Assembly (NCBI RefSeq): GCF_963675165.1
Contig: NC_087377.1
Coordinates: 1,265,501 to 1,329,500 of the forward strand
Length of the DNA: 64,000 bases
Origin: Halichondria panicea
Taxonomy: Eukaryota; Porifera; Demospongiae; Suberitida; Halichondriidae
Reading direction: 5' to 3'
This document shows, piece by piece, positions 10,601 through 21,277 of this stretch; position 1 is the stretch's first letter; each line of letters starts with the position of its first letter. The translations under genes were made by a program, and so were the position numbers. A model generated the notes under the pieces. It ran no database searches. It was not told where the DNA came from and saw only the letters and a list, made by a program, of their open reading frames with translations.

Positions 10601-12290
10601 TGGTTTGTATAGTATTCAAAATGAAGTTAATTATGATAATAAATACATCATGCAGTAGCTTCTCCGTGCTGGTCAGTAATTATCCCAGCTGGGTGAGATA
10701 ATTATGTTATTAGTGTGCGTGTACACAGTATCAAGGATTGTGGGAAATGAGAAATTACTTGAAAAAACATTATTATTACAATCTACATGTACATCAACAC
10801 ATGCATGTTTTGTAATCTAGGAAATTAAACAATCTATAAAAACATTCTTGTTGGGCTCAATCCTTTAGCTATGAAGACTACGCGACTGACACACACTTAC
10901 CAATATGACATTTCATCTCTTGTGATAAATACACCACAGTCTCCATATGTCCTTCCCCACACGCCCAGTGAAATGCAGTCATGCCCGATGCTCCACCACC
11001 TTTCTCAATATCAGCTCCACCACTAACGAGTGCTCTAGTGATCTCCAGGCAGCCCTGGTAGCATGCTAGATGTACTGGAGGGATTATATACTTGTCACTC
11101 CACTCCTCACTCCAGTAGAGCTGGTGATTGGGGTTGGCCCCTCGTCCCAAAACGGACCTCACTTTGCTGACATCATCATTCTCTACAGCCTCCCACAGAT
11201 CCGCGGCCAGCTGCTCCTGAACACTGCATGTACAATAGTGTGTGCATGTGTGTGTGGGTATAGGTACATTTTGTAGGTAGGTGTGCGTGTGTGACATGCA
11301 ACAACAAATTGCTTACGTGGGTGTATCTGGTTCAGTTTCCAGTCTCCTGTGTGATGTGTGTAGGTGTGTGTGTGTATGGTATGTGTGCATGTGTGTGTGT
11401 GGATGGGTGTGTGTGTGGGACATGCAATTCAACAAATTGCTTACCTGGGTGTATCTGGCACAGTGTCCAGCCTCCTGTGTGCATGTGTGTGTGTGTGGGT
11501 GTGGGTGTGTCCATGTGTGTGTGTGTGTGTGTGTATGTGTGGGTGTATACAATGTACATTAATAAGCTCTTGTGAGCATTTATAAGCTCCACACTATATG
11601 GTGTCAATAAGGATTTAGTATAGAGGGGGAAATAAGGCGTGCTTTTGAAAAGTAACCAGAACATTTTTCTGAAAAAGGTCAACTGTTATTTCAATTATAA
11701 TGAAATAACCCATTTTTGGTTGCCTGAAAATTGCAAAATTGCTGCAAAATTGCAATTCAGGCAACCAAAAATGGGTTATTTCAACCCATTTGTTTTTACA
11801 GTGTATACCCTGTTTTAGTATGTAACACTGCCAGCTATGGTCACTCAGTCATACAACTATAGTACATGAATTTTAGGGGGGGGGGGAATTGGAGCCAGAG
11901 GGAGGATATCCCTGTATGACACCCTGACAATGATTAGCTATAATATTTTTATAGCCTATTAAAACTGTACTTTGCTCACGTTCTCCTCTCTGCTGGGGTC
12001 TTGAAACCGAGTTTCTTGCGACTCCACGGCACTAACCTGATGTGTGTGTGTTAGGGGGTCAAGTTTGTGTATGGACAATAATAATAATTATTACAATCAA
12101 AGTACTTCTTGATGCATGGTGGTATATGCAAGTTACTAGCTAGAGTAACACAACATGCAGAGCTTCCATTGATGAGCTCCAATTCTGATGAGGTGATTCC
12201 ACCTCTGACTAATTAAAGGAATGATATCCTCCCTCCATGCAATCACAAGGTCTACATGTTCACTCACCCTGAGTCTTCTCCAGTAGCCAT
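7669..12290 (-). CDS. Ankyrin-repeat protein, N-terminal part of a probable ANK-GTPase gene
   Basis: Exons 12290-12268 (start ATG, MATGEDS), 11223-10901, 10527-10426, 10158-10051, 8863-8801, 7920-7855 and 7734-7669. All have GT-AG borders and compatible phases; after exon 2 every junction is phase 1. Exon 2 encodes an N-terminal helix (DLWEAVENDDVSKVRSVL) and two ankyrin repeats. Exons 3 and 4 each encode about one repeat (YTPLHSACVNGY; GRTPLDKTVLFGRTEVADYL). Exons 5-7 are 63-66-bp linkers rich in Ser, Thr and Pro, and one contains SDPLSGQ, like the 96-bp exons at 506 and 1180. No stop follows exon 7; its phase joins the GTPase exon at 3589 in frame. A paralogue lies at 33725-41202. Ankyrin repeats bind protein partners; no enzymatic role is implied. 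Confidence 0.8.
8229..8544. mobile_element. Foldback element with ACCAAGAGTTCATTA ends
   Basis: The left end ACCAAGAGTTCATTA is mirrored by TAATGAACTCTTGGT on the right. The interior holds further nested palindromes built from GGAAAGGCAATGAATAACA and its complement. The right terminus alone recurs at about 53929-53943. Non-coding. Confidence 0.7.
8660..8785. repeat. G-run foldback repeat
   Basis: GGGGGAAAGTGAACCA is partly mirrored by ATCCACTTTCCTCCCC across a run of more than 15 G (about 8725-8744). It resembles the interior of the CAGGGTGTCATA elements and is probably a decayed relative. Confidence 0.45.
8965..9064. repeat. CA/CG-rich microsatellite
   Basis: About 100 bp of (AC)n interrupted by GC and TG steps, lying in the intron between ankyrin exons 4 and 5. 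Open frames across it are simple-repeat artefacts. Confidence 0.9.
9671..9859. mobile_element. TA-target MITE (CCGTATAGCGGG family)
   Basis: 189 bp with termini TACCGTATAGCGGGTAATTT and the inverted CCCGCTATACGGTA, flanked by TA. It lies in the same intron as the microsatellite at 8965. Confidence 0.85.
11235..11560. repeat. GT-rich tract with an internal duplication
   Basis: (GT)n stretches separate two copies of a ~60-bp unit (11290-11352 and 11420-11480) containing AAATTGCTTAC and GGGTGTATCTGG. It lies in the first intron of the ankyrin gene. Confidence 0.75.
11597..11925. mobile_element. CAGGGTGTCATA-family element, degenerate
   Basis: The right end CCTGTATGACACCCTG is intact. The left end is mutated (ATGGTGTCAATAAGGATTT). 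A nested hairpin (about 11700-11782) has arms GAAATAACCCATTTTTGGTT and its complement. Non-coding. Confidence 0.65.
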
Positions 12291-12321
12291 CGAAGCTTTA
12301 TTCAAACACTTGCCCCTTATT

Positions 12322-12375
12322 TCTCAGTGCAGTAAACATAACAAAGCAAAGTGCCGCACCCTCTTTCTGGGGCCT
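12322..12375 (-). promoter_or_regulatory. Conserved 5' flank of ankyrin gene 1
   Basis: Lies ~30-85 bp upstream of the MATGEDS start codon. It shares CAGTAAACA, AAAGCAAAGTGCC and CACCCTCTTT in the same order with the 5' flank of the ankyrin paralogue (41251-41320), although the surrounding sequence has diverged. It may be a core promoter or 5' UTR retained after duplication. Confidence 0.45.
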
Positions 12376-12769
12376 TCCCCTACTAATTAAACTGATCTAT
12401 TTTTAGATACACAATTATAATTATTTGAGTGGGTGTTGATAATGATTCACAGCCACCACACTATAAACAATAGTGGTGGTGACCTAGGTAACTAGTAACT
12501 ACACAGTTCTCTAGTGAGCAGCTCTTGAAATCCTCCAGCTCTTTGAAAGGACAGACATCCAGTTTAGCTCTCATATATACCTACAGTGGGAAAACAAGAG
12601 AGTCTCAAGTGGAATATTGTACTCTTGTGTGTGTGTGTGTGGGGGGGGAGTAGGTGGGTGGATATAAATATAAGGTGGGTGAATTTTTGTCCACCGTTCG
12701 TGTTACTAGCTCAAACGAAATGCTCACTTAAATATACAGCCAACCTCAAAGTCTCCATTATAGACCTGT

Positions 12770-13015
12770 GCTAGCAGGCCACCCTCTATAATACAGCCGG
12801 CCTCAAAGTCTCTATAGCATGTGTTTGGACCTGTGTTAGCAGGCCACCCTCTATAATACAGCCAGGTTAATGGGCCTCAAAGTCTCCATAGCATGTGTTT
12901 GGACCTGTGTTAGCAGGCCACCCTCTATAATACAGCCAGGTTAATGGGCCTCAAAGTCTCCATACCATGTGTTTGGACCTGTGTTAGCAGACCACCCTCT
13001 ATAATACAGCCACTG
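12770..13015. repeat. 74-bp minisatellite, short array
   Basis: About 3.3 units containing AGGCCACCCTCTATAATACA and CATGTGTTTGGACCTGTG. It lies just downstream (minus-strand sense) of the kinase C-lobe exon. The same unit forms a roughly nine-copy array at the paralogous position 43205-43890. Confidence 0.9.
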
Positions 13016-13070
13016 TTGGTCTACCCACCACTATACATACACAGGGTAATACTAATAGTAAGGTACTCAC

Positions 13071-13602
13071 AAAGACATTAGTGACATGGTTGGTGGTTCC
13101 TGTGATCCTGGACACCACCTCACACACTTGCCAGATACTGGGACAAAGCTCAGGGTCAGAGGTCAACAGGCAGCCTACAAGGGAGGGGGAGAATACACGT
13201 ATCATTAGAGCAATACACTTAAGGATGGCAGAGTATCATAGCACCTGTAGCTAGTGTGTGTTCTTAAATAATTATAATTAGCTCTGAAAAAACAGGTCCA
13301 GTTCACAAAGAAAAAACCCCACTATTACAATAGTCTTAAACTAGATTTTATACGTATACCCAGTGGTACTGACTATAAGATGTGTGTGTGTGTGTGTGTG
13401 TGTGTGAGGGGATGGAGGGTGTGAGGGGGTGGAGGGTGTGTGTGTGTGTGTGTGTGTACATGTACCTCTCAAGTTATGCAGCTGGGTCTTGTGTGTAGGG
13501 AGAGTCTTCAGGAATGCTGTACTGAGCACTGACTATGGCTAGAGGGTTGTCACCAAATGGAGTATCCATGAAGCACAGCTTGAACAGTAGTACGCCCAGT
13601 GC
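13071..13602 (-). pseudogene. AAK1-like (NAK family) kinase fragment, copy A
   Basis: Two exons remain. Exon 13602-13464 encodes ALGVLLFKLCFMDTPFG and AQYSIPEDSPYTQD, matching kinase subdomains IX-X of AAK1, BMP2K and GAK (vertebrate WALGCLLYKLCYF region). Exon 13174-13071 encodes the last C-lobe helices (LLTSDPELCPSIWQVCEVV). An extra base after YTQD shifts the frame and creates a TAA at 13472-13474; the expected QLHNLRG continues in the next frame. No N-lobe, HRD or DFG exons and no DxF-motif tail were seen. The frame break could be an assembly error, but the missing exons argue for a pseudogene left by block duplication. Confidence 0.75.
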
Positions 13603-14189
13603 CTGTGTGTGGGCAGGTGTGTGTTGTGTGAGGGTGTGATGATAATTATGGGTATTCAGTGTTCATTGAGAGCTTTCAAATGACTACCACTTAACATGGT
13701 CCAGTAAACGTGATTCAAGGAAATTCTCCACTCATCCCCACATTCCACAGTCTTACACAGACAGACCACATTCACAAAATGCAAACCTTATTACAAAAAA
13801 CATAAGTCAACCACTAGCTACAGTGTACACAGTGGGACCACACATAAAGAGGAATTTCGCCCCTTTTAGCCTTGTTTCCCAGTAAACATAATCATTGCTC
13901 AGATCCTCCCCCTTTTCAGAGAGGTGTCACATTCCACCCCTTTCACAGTACACAAAGCAATTTGGTTGAATGTCATTGAAAGGTCATAATTAGTGAAAGG
14001 TCACCTCCAATAGTACTGCCACATGTCCATCCATACATGCATGGATAAATAATTACACCATACTGTAGTTTAAAATACAATGACAAATGAAACCTCTCAG
14101 CCCATGCCAACTCAGCTAGCATATGGTTGCTCAATATTGACCTCCCTCCACCAAAGGTCTAATACATTGCTACAAGTCATCAACCATCT

Positions 14190-14470
14190 TTACCTGCACT
14201 TCCAGAGTTGAGCCAGCCTCCAGCTCATCAGTGTATGCATGGACTAACACACTAGAGCAATATCAGCAATCCCATCAAACTGCAGTCTGAAGGTGTACTC
14301 CATGCAGTGTATATAGTTGCCCTCATGCAGGGGTAGGCTGTAGAGTGGTCCCAGCTGGCAGTCCATCCACCAATATCACATTGATACTGCCCTTGTCATG
14401 AGTACACCAGTACAGCCTCTGGACCATAGATGAGAGGAGGGAAGTTAGCTGTATAGGTAAAGTTGACATG
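14190..14470 (-). pseudogene. Decayed coding block of unknown family
   Basis: On the minus strand, protein-like segments fall in three different frames separated by single-base shifts and stops: NFPPLIYGPEAVLVYS, then KGSINVILVDGLPAGTTL, then GNYIHCMEYTFRLQFDG and DELEAGSTLEVQ before a GTAAAG donor-like site. The order is collinear, which suggests one former exon with several frameshifts. I do not recognise the family. Confidence 0.4.
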
Positions 14471-15074
14471 CAGTTAGCAATTGCAATAAGTATATACCCA
14501 AGTGGACTAAGTGGTGGTTTGAGGGCAGTACCTTGACCTTGTATAAGCCCTTATACCTGCACATACTCTTTCCTCAGATCAGGACATGAATTCTTGTGTA
14601 CCATTGGGTACATTGCTAAACCTCACATGAACAATCTCCTACAACTGAGATAAGCTAATTGCAAACCGGCATTAGTTATTATACACGTACTTGTATTATA
14701 GCCGACAATAACACACATAATTATACGTATCTTCACAGCCCAACACTGCGTATACACTCTACGTATATGGAACAGATAACGAACATGCAAGCCTCTTATC
14801 AAACTTTATATTTCTCACAAGTTATGATGCAGGATGATGCTGCCCACCCGGGGTACCTGTGTAGGGCTGAGGAATTGATGGACACAATAAAGACAATAGA
14901 CTACCATCATGCACGCAGGTACACTACCACCCACTCCACTCATCACACACCACCCACTACATTAGTAATGTATGAGTACGCAATGGGGGACCATACATTA
15001 CAACAAAGGGAGCTAGAGAGCTAGTCCATAGATAAAGTATCTGGGTCCACTCAATAAGACCTGGCACTACTCAC

Positions 15075-15121
15075 CCTAGCATTGTCCAGCTCCCTCTGCA
15101 GACTAGCCACCATATCCACCA
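15075..15121 (-). CDS. Coiled-coil exon fragment, copy A
   Basis: Reads MVASLQRELDNAR and ends at a GGGTGAGT donor. The same sequence occurs at 46016-46062 and, split by an insertion, at 61256-61858. The 5' border is uncertain and the parent gene is not recognised. It lies between a Death exon (upstream) and kinase remnants (downstream). Confidence 0.4.
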
Positions 15122-15773
15122 ACATTAATCAGGACTGCAATGCATGATCCTCCATCGTTCGCGCTCTAGCCTCGAGACCAGCCGTTTGTTATAAGGAAAG
15201 GTTGATCTCGAGGCTACTCGCGCTCATGCCTGCCTTCTCTGATCTGAGGCTATGTGGTTAACAAGAAGCTGCAACTGAAGTGATCCCGTACCCAACAACA
15301 ATGGTAAAGGGTCACTAAACTAGAAAGCTGAAATGAAATTTTGCCAAAAAAGTATAAAAATAGAAGGTGATGGTATATATACATGTATACACACACACAC
15401 AGGACACAGAGCATTATAATAGTCAGTACTTATAGTCAACACAGAGTCAGTTCTTTACTTGACATTATTCTCCTTCTTTACTTGACATCTTTATTCGTCC
15501 CTTTCAAGTAGCTCCAGTATCTGTATGAAAGCATGAGCACAGCACAATAAACTAGAGCCTTATAAGCAAAACATTGCAATAAAACACTGTGTGCAATGAA
15601 AATAGGGATCAGATTTATGAATATTCCAGTAATAATCTGTTTAAAAACATGAGTGCATGATTTAGGAGCCCTCAGGGCTAGTAGAACCATCAAGTACTTA
15701 GAATGCTGTATACTATTATTGCATGGCACAACTGCATGACGAGCAAGTTCACAAAGTTAATAAGGTAATTCAC

Positions 15774-16114
15774 ATGTATGCTCCACACAGGTCTTGTGAA
15801 TGCTGCGAACTGCCTCTCCGTCCTCAATCTCTGAGGCAATTTCCACTAATCGACCGTAAGTAGCTGTTGAATTCAATGGATTGAATTGGAGAATATTTTT
15901 ACTCTTCCACTTCTTTAGAGCAGCGAGGAATTTCCCTGGAATACCAACAAATGTGTGATCGATAGCACCAATCTCAGCATCACTGAGGCCCAGCCTGTGC
16001 TTGTATCTGTCATATAGCCAGCAATCTCGGTAGACAACTGGAGAAGAGCATCATCCCAGCACTCACTACTCAACCGAGGGGCAGTCGCTGTCACTATCGT
16101 CTTATGTGGTTGAA
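15774..16114 (-). pseudogene. Death-domain exon, copy A (frameshifted)
   Basis: Same exon borders as the intact copy at 62528-62875 (acceptor TGTACAG then TTCAACCACAT; phase-1 donor). It encodes SECWDDALLQLSTEIAGY, then an extra AT (about 16014) shifts the frame. The second half (LKKWKSK, NSTATYGRLVEIASEIEDGE) continues in the other frame. The Death fold mediates homotypic adaptor interactions. A possible terminal exon follows at 15520-15491 (ILELLERDE then stop), but its phase does not fit well. Confidence 0.75.
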
Positions 16115-16585
16115 CTGTACAGATCAAAATACATTACATTATTTCCAATGACATGCAACGGCACGTAGTGGCAATACTCTGAAATGTACACCAAATACTT
16201 TATCACTGTCACATGAGACCCCATACACAATACAACTGTCAAGGCTATAATTGAAGATTGCTTCAATTTAGATTGCTATACTTGTACAATAATGATGTCG
16301 TGAATAATTATAGTGATCACATTAATTCCCAAGTTGTTCCCTTAATTAGCTTATTACCAAATGCATATGATTTAATTAGATCTCACTTTTCATTGGCTAA
16401 CTAGAGCTATGTGTACAGAGGACTTCTGCCAACCAACCTGAAATCCTCTGTACATGTATATGTAGAGAAGTACATTTGTATCCTCAAGCAAACTATAGTT
16501 TGGGCAGAATATTGGCAGTACATGGAATGCTGTGGTGAACCCATACAAATGTTATTATTGCTTTCACTTCATTTGAAATGCAAAC

Positions 16586-18015
16586 CTTATAGGCTCCGTA
16601 CACCAGCTACAGTGCACACAGTGGGACCACACCATAGGCTCCGTACACTAGCTACAGTGCACACAGTGGGACCACACTATAGGCTCTGTACACTAGCTAC
16701 AGTGCACACAGTGGGACCACACTATAGGCTCCGTACACCAGCTACAGTGCACACAGTGGGACCACACCATAGGCTCCGTACACTAGCTACAGTGCACACA
16801 GTGGGACCACACTATAGGCTCTGTACACTAGCTACAGTGCACACAGTGGGACCACACTATAGGCTCCGTACACTAGCTACAGTGCACACAGTGGGACCAC
16901 ACTATAGGCTCCGTACACCAGCTACAGTGCACACAGTGGGACCAGCTACAGTGCACACAGTTAGACCACACTATAGGCTCCGTACACTAGCTACAGTGCA
17001 CACAGTGGGACCACACTATAGGCTCTGTACACTAGCTACAGTGCACACAGTGGGACCACACTATAGGCTCTGTACACTATAGCTACAGTGTACACAGTGG
17101 GACCACACTATAGGCTCTGTACACTAGCTACAGTGCACACAGTGGGACCACACTATAGGCTCTGTACACCAGCTACAGTGCACACAGTGGGACCACACTA
17201 TAGGCTCCGTACACTAGCTACAGTGCACACAGTGGGACCACACTATAGGCTCTGTACATTAGCTACAGTGCACACAGTGGGACCACACTATAAGCTCTGT
17301 ACACTAGCTACAGTGCACACAGTGGGACCACACTATAGAGCTCTGTACACTAGCTACAGTGCACACAGTGGGACCACACTACTATAGGCTCTGTACACTA
17401 GCTACAGTGCACACAGTGGGACCACACTATAGGCTCTGTACACTAGCTACAGTGCACACAGTGGGACCACACTATAGGCTCTGTACACTAGCTACAGTGC
17501 ACACAGTGGGACCACACTATAGGCTCTGTATGTACTAGCTATAGGCTCTATACACCAGCTACAATGCACACAGTGGGACCACACTATAGGCTCCGTACAC
17601 CAGCTACAGTGCACACAGTGGGACCACACTATAGGCTCTGTATGTACTAGCTACAGTGTACACAGTGGGACCACACTATAGGCTCTATACACCAGCTACA
17701 GTGCACACAGTGGGACCACACTATAGGCTCTGTACACTAGCTACAGTGCACACAGTGGGACCACACTATAGGCTCTGTACACTAGCTACAGTGTACACAG
17801 TGGGACCACACTATAGGCTCTATACACCAGCTACAGTGTACACAGTGGGACCACACTATAGGCTCTGTACACTAGCTACAGTGTACACAGTGGGACCACA
17901 CTATAGGCTCTATACACCAGCTACAGTGCACACAGTGGGACCACACTATAGGCTCTGTACACTAGCTACAGTGCACACAGTGGGACCACACTATTGGCTC
18001 TGTACACTAGTCTAC
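16586..18015. repeat. 45-bp minisatellite, about 31 units
   Basis: The unit contains AGGCTCTGTACACTAGCTAC and AGTGCACACAGTGGGACCAC, with C/T and A/G variants and a few truncated units. Because 45 is a multiple of 3, one frame stays open for hundreds of residues (15-residue period, LRTPATVHTVGPHHR); this is not evidence of coding. A single related unit lies at 13811-13848 next to the kinase remnant, with the same AATGCAAACCTTAT preface. Confidence 0.95.
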
Positions 18016-18379
18016 ACACTGCATGTCAATTAGAGTAGCATTTCTGCAAACAAGGTGAAAATGGTTTTTAGTGGAACAGCTGTCTACCCCTGGGCCCATA
18101 CACGCAGACATTCTACTTTCAAAGGACTATAGAATATTTGCATATACACAAATTGGAATTCCATGTAGTGGGACAAGACAACAGTCTGGCTAGGCTACCG
18201 ATCAAAATTATCTCCGTAAAAATACAATTATTGGGGTCACAGATGTCACAGCTGAGTGGAGAGTGGAGTGGAAGGGCTAGCTGGATGAATGTGAGGGATG
18301 ATGGGATCATTGTGACAGGGCAATGGACCGCTACTAAACCCTAGTTATCAGTCAACAGCTGGAGCTTTATTTCCTACAA

Positions 18380-18581
18380 TGCATAGCGGGAAATTTTTGC
18401 GGATGCAATTTGGCTCCAGAGCCCTCAGCAGAAAGTTACGTGGGTTCTAATATTCGCGGTTCAATGCCAGGAAACCACACCCACCAATAGCATTGCATGT
18501 GAAATACCGGTGCATGGGAGTTTATCCCAGTTTTAAATGCTCTGCCCTCGAAAAACGACGAAAATTTCCCGCTATACGGTA
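18380..18581. mobile_element. MITE related to the CCGTATAGCGGG family (AAATTTCCCGC variant)
   Basis: The right end AAAATTTCCCGCTATACGGT is intact; the left end GCATAGCGGGAAATTTTTGC is partly degraded. Flanking copies of AATGGACCGCTACTAAACCC on both sides (18322 and 18642) suggest a local duplication around it. Confidence 0.65.
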
Positions 18582-18599
18582 CTTGTTATCAATACCCCA

Positions 18600-19340
18600 T
18601 TTTTAATAATACATGTGCAATGTATGCTAGCTGTGACAGGGCAATGGACCGCTACTAAACCCCAGTGATCAGTCAACAGCTGGAGCTTAATTAATAATAA
18701 TTATTATAATGAAGTTGATTGTTTCCCAGATGCTTGTTATCAATAATTATCAGCATACATGTACATGTACATGTAGGTCCTAGGTGTGTTTTTTTACGTC
18801 AAAATCAGTACAGCTTAATTGCTTTTTTAGTATTTATTTATATGCTAGCTGTACGTTTGGATCGACATCAAATGATATTTCGGTCTCCCTTATTCCATTA
18901 AATAATGTGTGAAAAATTGATTAACTATTATAGTGTGGGAAGTAGGGAGGAGGCACAGTGTACTGTAATAATGCTTTTCTAACTCCCTAAAAATTCTATT
19001 CACAAATTTTGAGACAGTTTGCTCAATATAATCTCAAAAGCCCAATGCTATGTCAACAGTTTATAACAAGAGAGCACAGTTAGCATACAAACAGCGTCAA
19101 ATACAACAAATACAAGTTTTGCTGTTTTGGATGCTTCCATTAGAGGGAGTGTTAGCAAACGTGCTGTACAAAGTTCATTCTAATCTTCACTGTCAGCTTT
19201 GAATCTGAGGCCTCAATTCACTTATTAGTTCTACTGCACGCTATAGCTGTACCTTAATTTGTAATTATTTCCCCCCCCACACACACAGCACACCCACACA
19301 CACACCCACACACACATACACACACCCCACACACACACAC
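18600..19340. other. No gene recognised
   Basis: AT-rich sequence downstream of the last recognised CFAP299 exon. The missing C-terminal exon of CFAP299 could lie here, but I could not find a convincing match. Confidence 0.5.
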
Positions 19341-19356
19341 CCCACACAGCCTGTAC

Positions 19357-21230
19357 CTTTGGGTCAACGTTAATAATCTTTCTGTCTCGTTTATTCTTAA
19401 ACAGCAGACCTGAGGCGTTGTCTGCAATCACCTGTGTGTGCGTGCGTGGGGGGTGTGTGTGTGCGTGTTATATCAAACAAATACGAACAAAGTGTCCGTG
19501 TACAATAATCATGTCAACTAATTATGTACGACGAGACCAAAGGGAGCAACTGTATAATTGAGTAGTGCTATGGCGCCCTACAGACTAGGAGGGCACTCAC
19601 TAGTGGTGTTCCAAACACACGTTATAGGCTATCAAACTTCGCTGTGAAAATAAATTATGTTTTGAAAAAACACACACTTTAATTATTATAGCCCCACGCT
19701 TTCTTTTATAATTTGTGCTCGTTGATCTAAGTTATAGTTAGAACATGGGCATGAGGTATCTATGTGTTATAGTGTCCCAAAGCTCGAGGGCTTCTATTTA
19801 AACCTATTGGCTACTAGAAATGCACTAGCTTAGCAATAGTCAACCTATATAAACAGCCAACCTAGCAACTGCATCATTATTCTTTTGAAAACTAATATCT
19901 AAAGTTGACATCTCTGTGTCTCTACTAAATCTGTGGTCTCTATTCAAGTCAACCCTGTTCCTCCACCTCAGTTTGATGGACAAAATTATAGTCCTAGCTC
20001 CACCCACAAAACGAAAACATCCAGCTCCTCCCCCAGTTTTGCAGCAAACAAGCCCAGCACACTTCCCAAGAAACGAGCGACTCGTACTACTCTCACAAAG
20101 CGAAAGGAAGACACCTATAAGCTATAATTTGCAGCAAACAAGCCCAGTAAACGAGCGGCTCCTACTCTTGAACAAAGCGAAAGGAACTTTAGGAGAAGAA
20201 GCACTTCCATACATCCAGCTCCTCCCCCATGCAGCCTTGCAGCAAAAAAGCACAGCACACTGCCCAAAAAACGAGCGTCTCCTACTGCTTTCGAACAAAG
20301 CCAAAAAAAGAAACTAGAGCTTCTCTCTTTCATTCTAGTTCTGTTATTATAATTACTAGACAAAGCATCTACATGTAGCTACAATAATTTTTACATGTGT
20401 ATCTTCTTGTAAATCACAATACAATGTACAATGTTGTAGTTTGTAGCCCAGAGCAATCTATAGTACTAGTACTATAGCTCATAGTTCCCTGCTAAATACA
20501 CTCAAATGGAATCTAAGGACACCATAATATTATTGTAGCACTACCAAACAGCTACTAATAAAATAATTAGCTTTTTGAAATTGGACGTTCCCAACACAAG
20601 TTATAGCCCTTCAAAGAAAAACTACGAAAACATGACGACATGTAATTAATACATATTTTGGCAACCACCTCTTATATATTATACCCACGTACTTCATATT
20701 TCTCACACGTACCTGATAATTAGGAGTGGAGTTGGACGAGGAGAAGTTAGTGTCCCAGTTATAGAAGCTCAAGTCACTGTGTCTAGGGAGCAGCTTCTTC
20801 CGTGACGAGAATATGGGGTCAAAATCATCCACCTACAATTATCATGTACATGTATAATACCACATAGAAAGTTTTCGTATCAAACGAAAATTAAAACGAC
20901 GGAATTATTCTACTGCAAGAGATTCAATGCGTCACTATCCTAAGCTGTTGAGCTGTACTTAAAATACTAAATTGGTAGTTACGAAAATTACCCGCTATAC
21001 GGCAGTTAGATCATTGGGGTGAGGTATAATTTTATGTTATAAATACATGTTAGGATCAACCACCTTTATTACTGGTAGTACCTTGAGTCGATGTGCGTAG
21101 TCAATGTATCCTGATATCTCCTGACCCTTGGCATTCCTGTCCCAAATAAATATAATTGACTGTGTGTGTGGTGTGTGTGTGTGTGTGTGGGGTGGTGGTG
21201 TGTGTGTGTGTGTGTGTGTGGGGTGGTGGT

Positions 21231-21277
<47 letters not shown>

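Noticed and set aside
16411-18033. Long open frames (223, 99 and 125 residues) with 15-residue repeats
   Set aside because: They exist because the 45-bp repeat period is a multiple of 3. There are no splice sites, domains or codon-use signal.
18960-19200. Search for the missing C-terminal exon of CFAP299
   Set aside because: A minus-strand frame here (MEASKTAKLVFVVFD) is only vaguely similar, and its phase does not join exon 6.
19916-20317. 133-residue plus-strand frame rich in basic and Pro residues
   Set aside because: Built from three imperfect direct repeats, open in several frames, inside a CFAP299 intron; similar to repeat sequence at 6420-6700.
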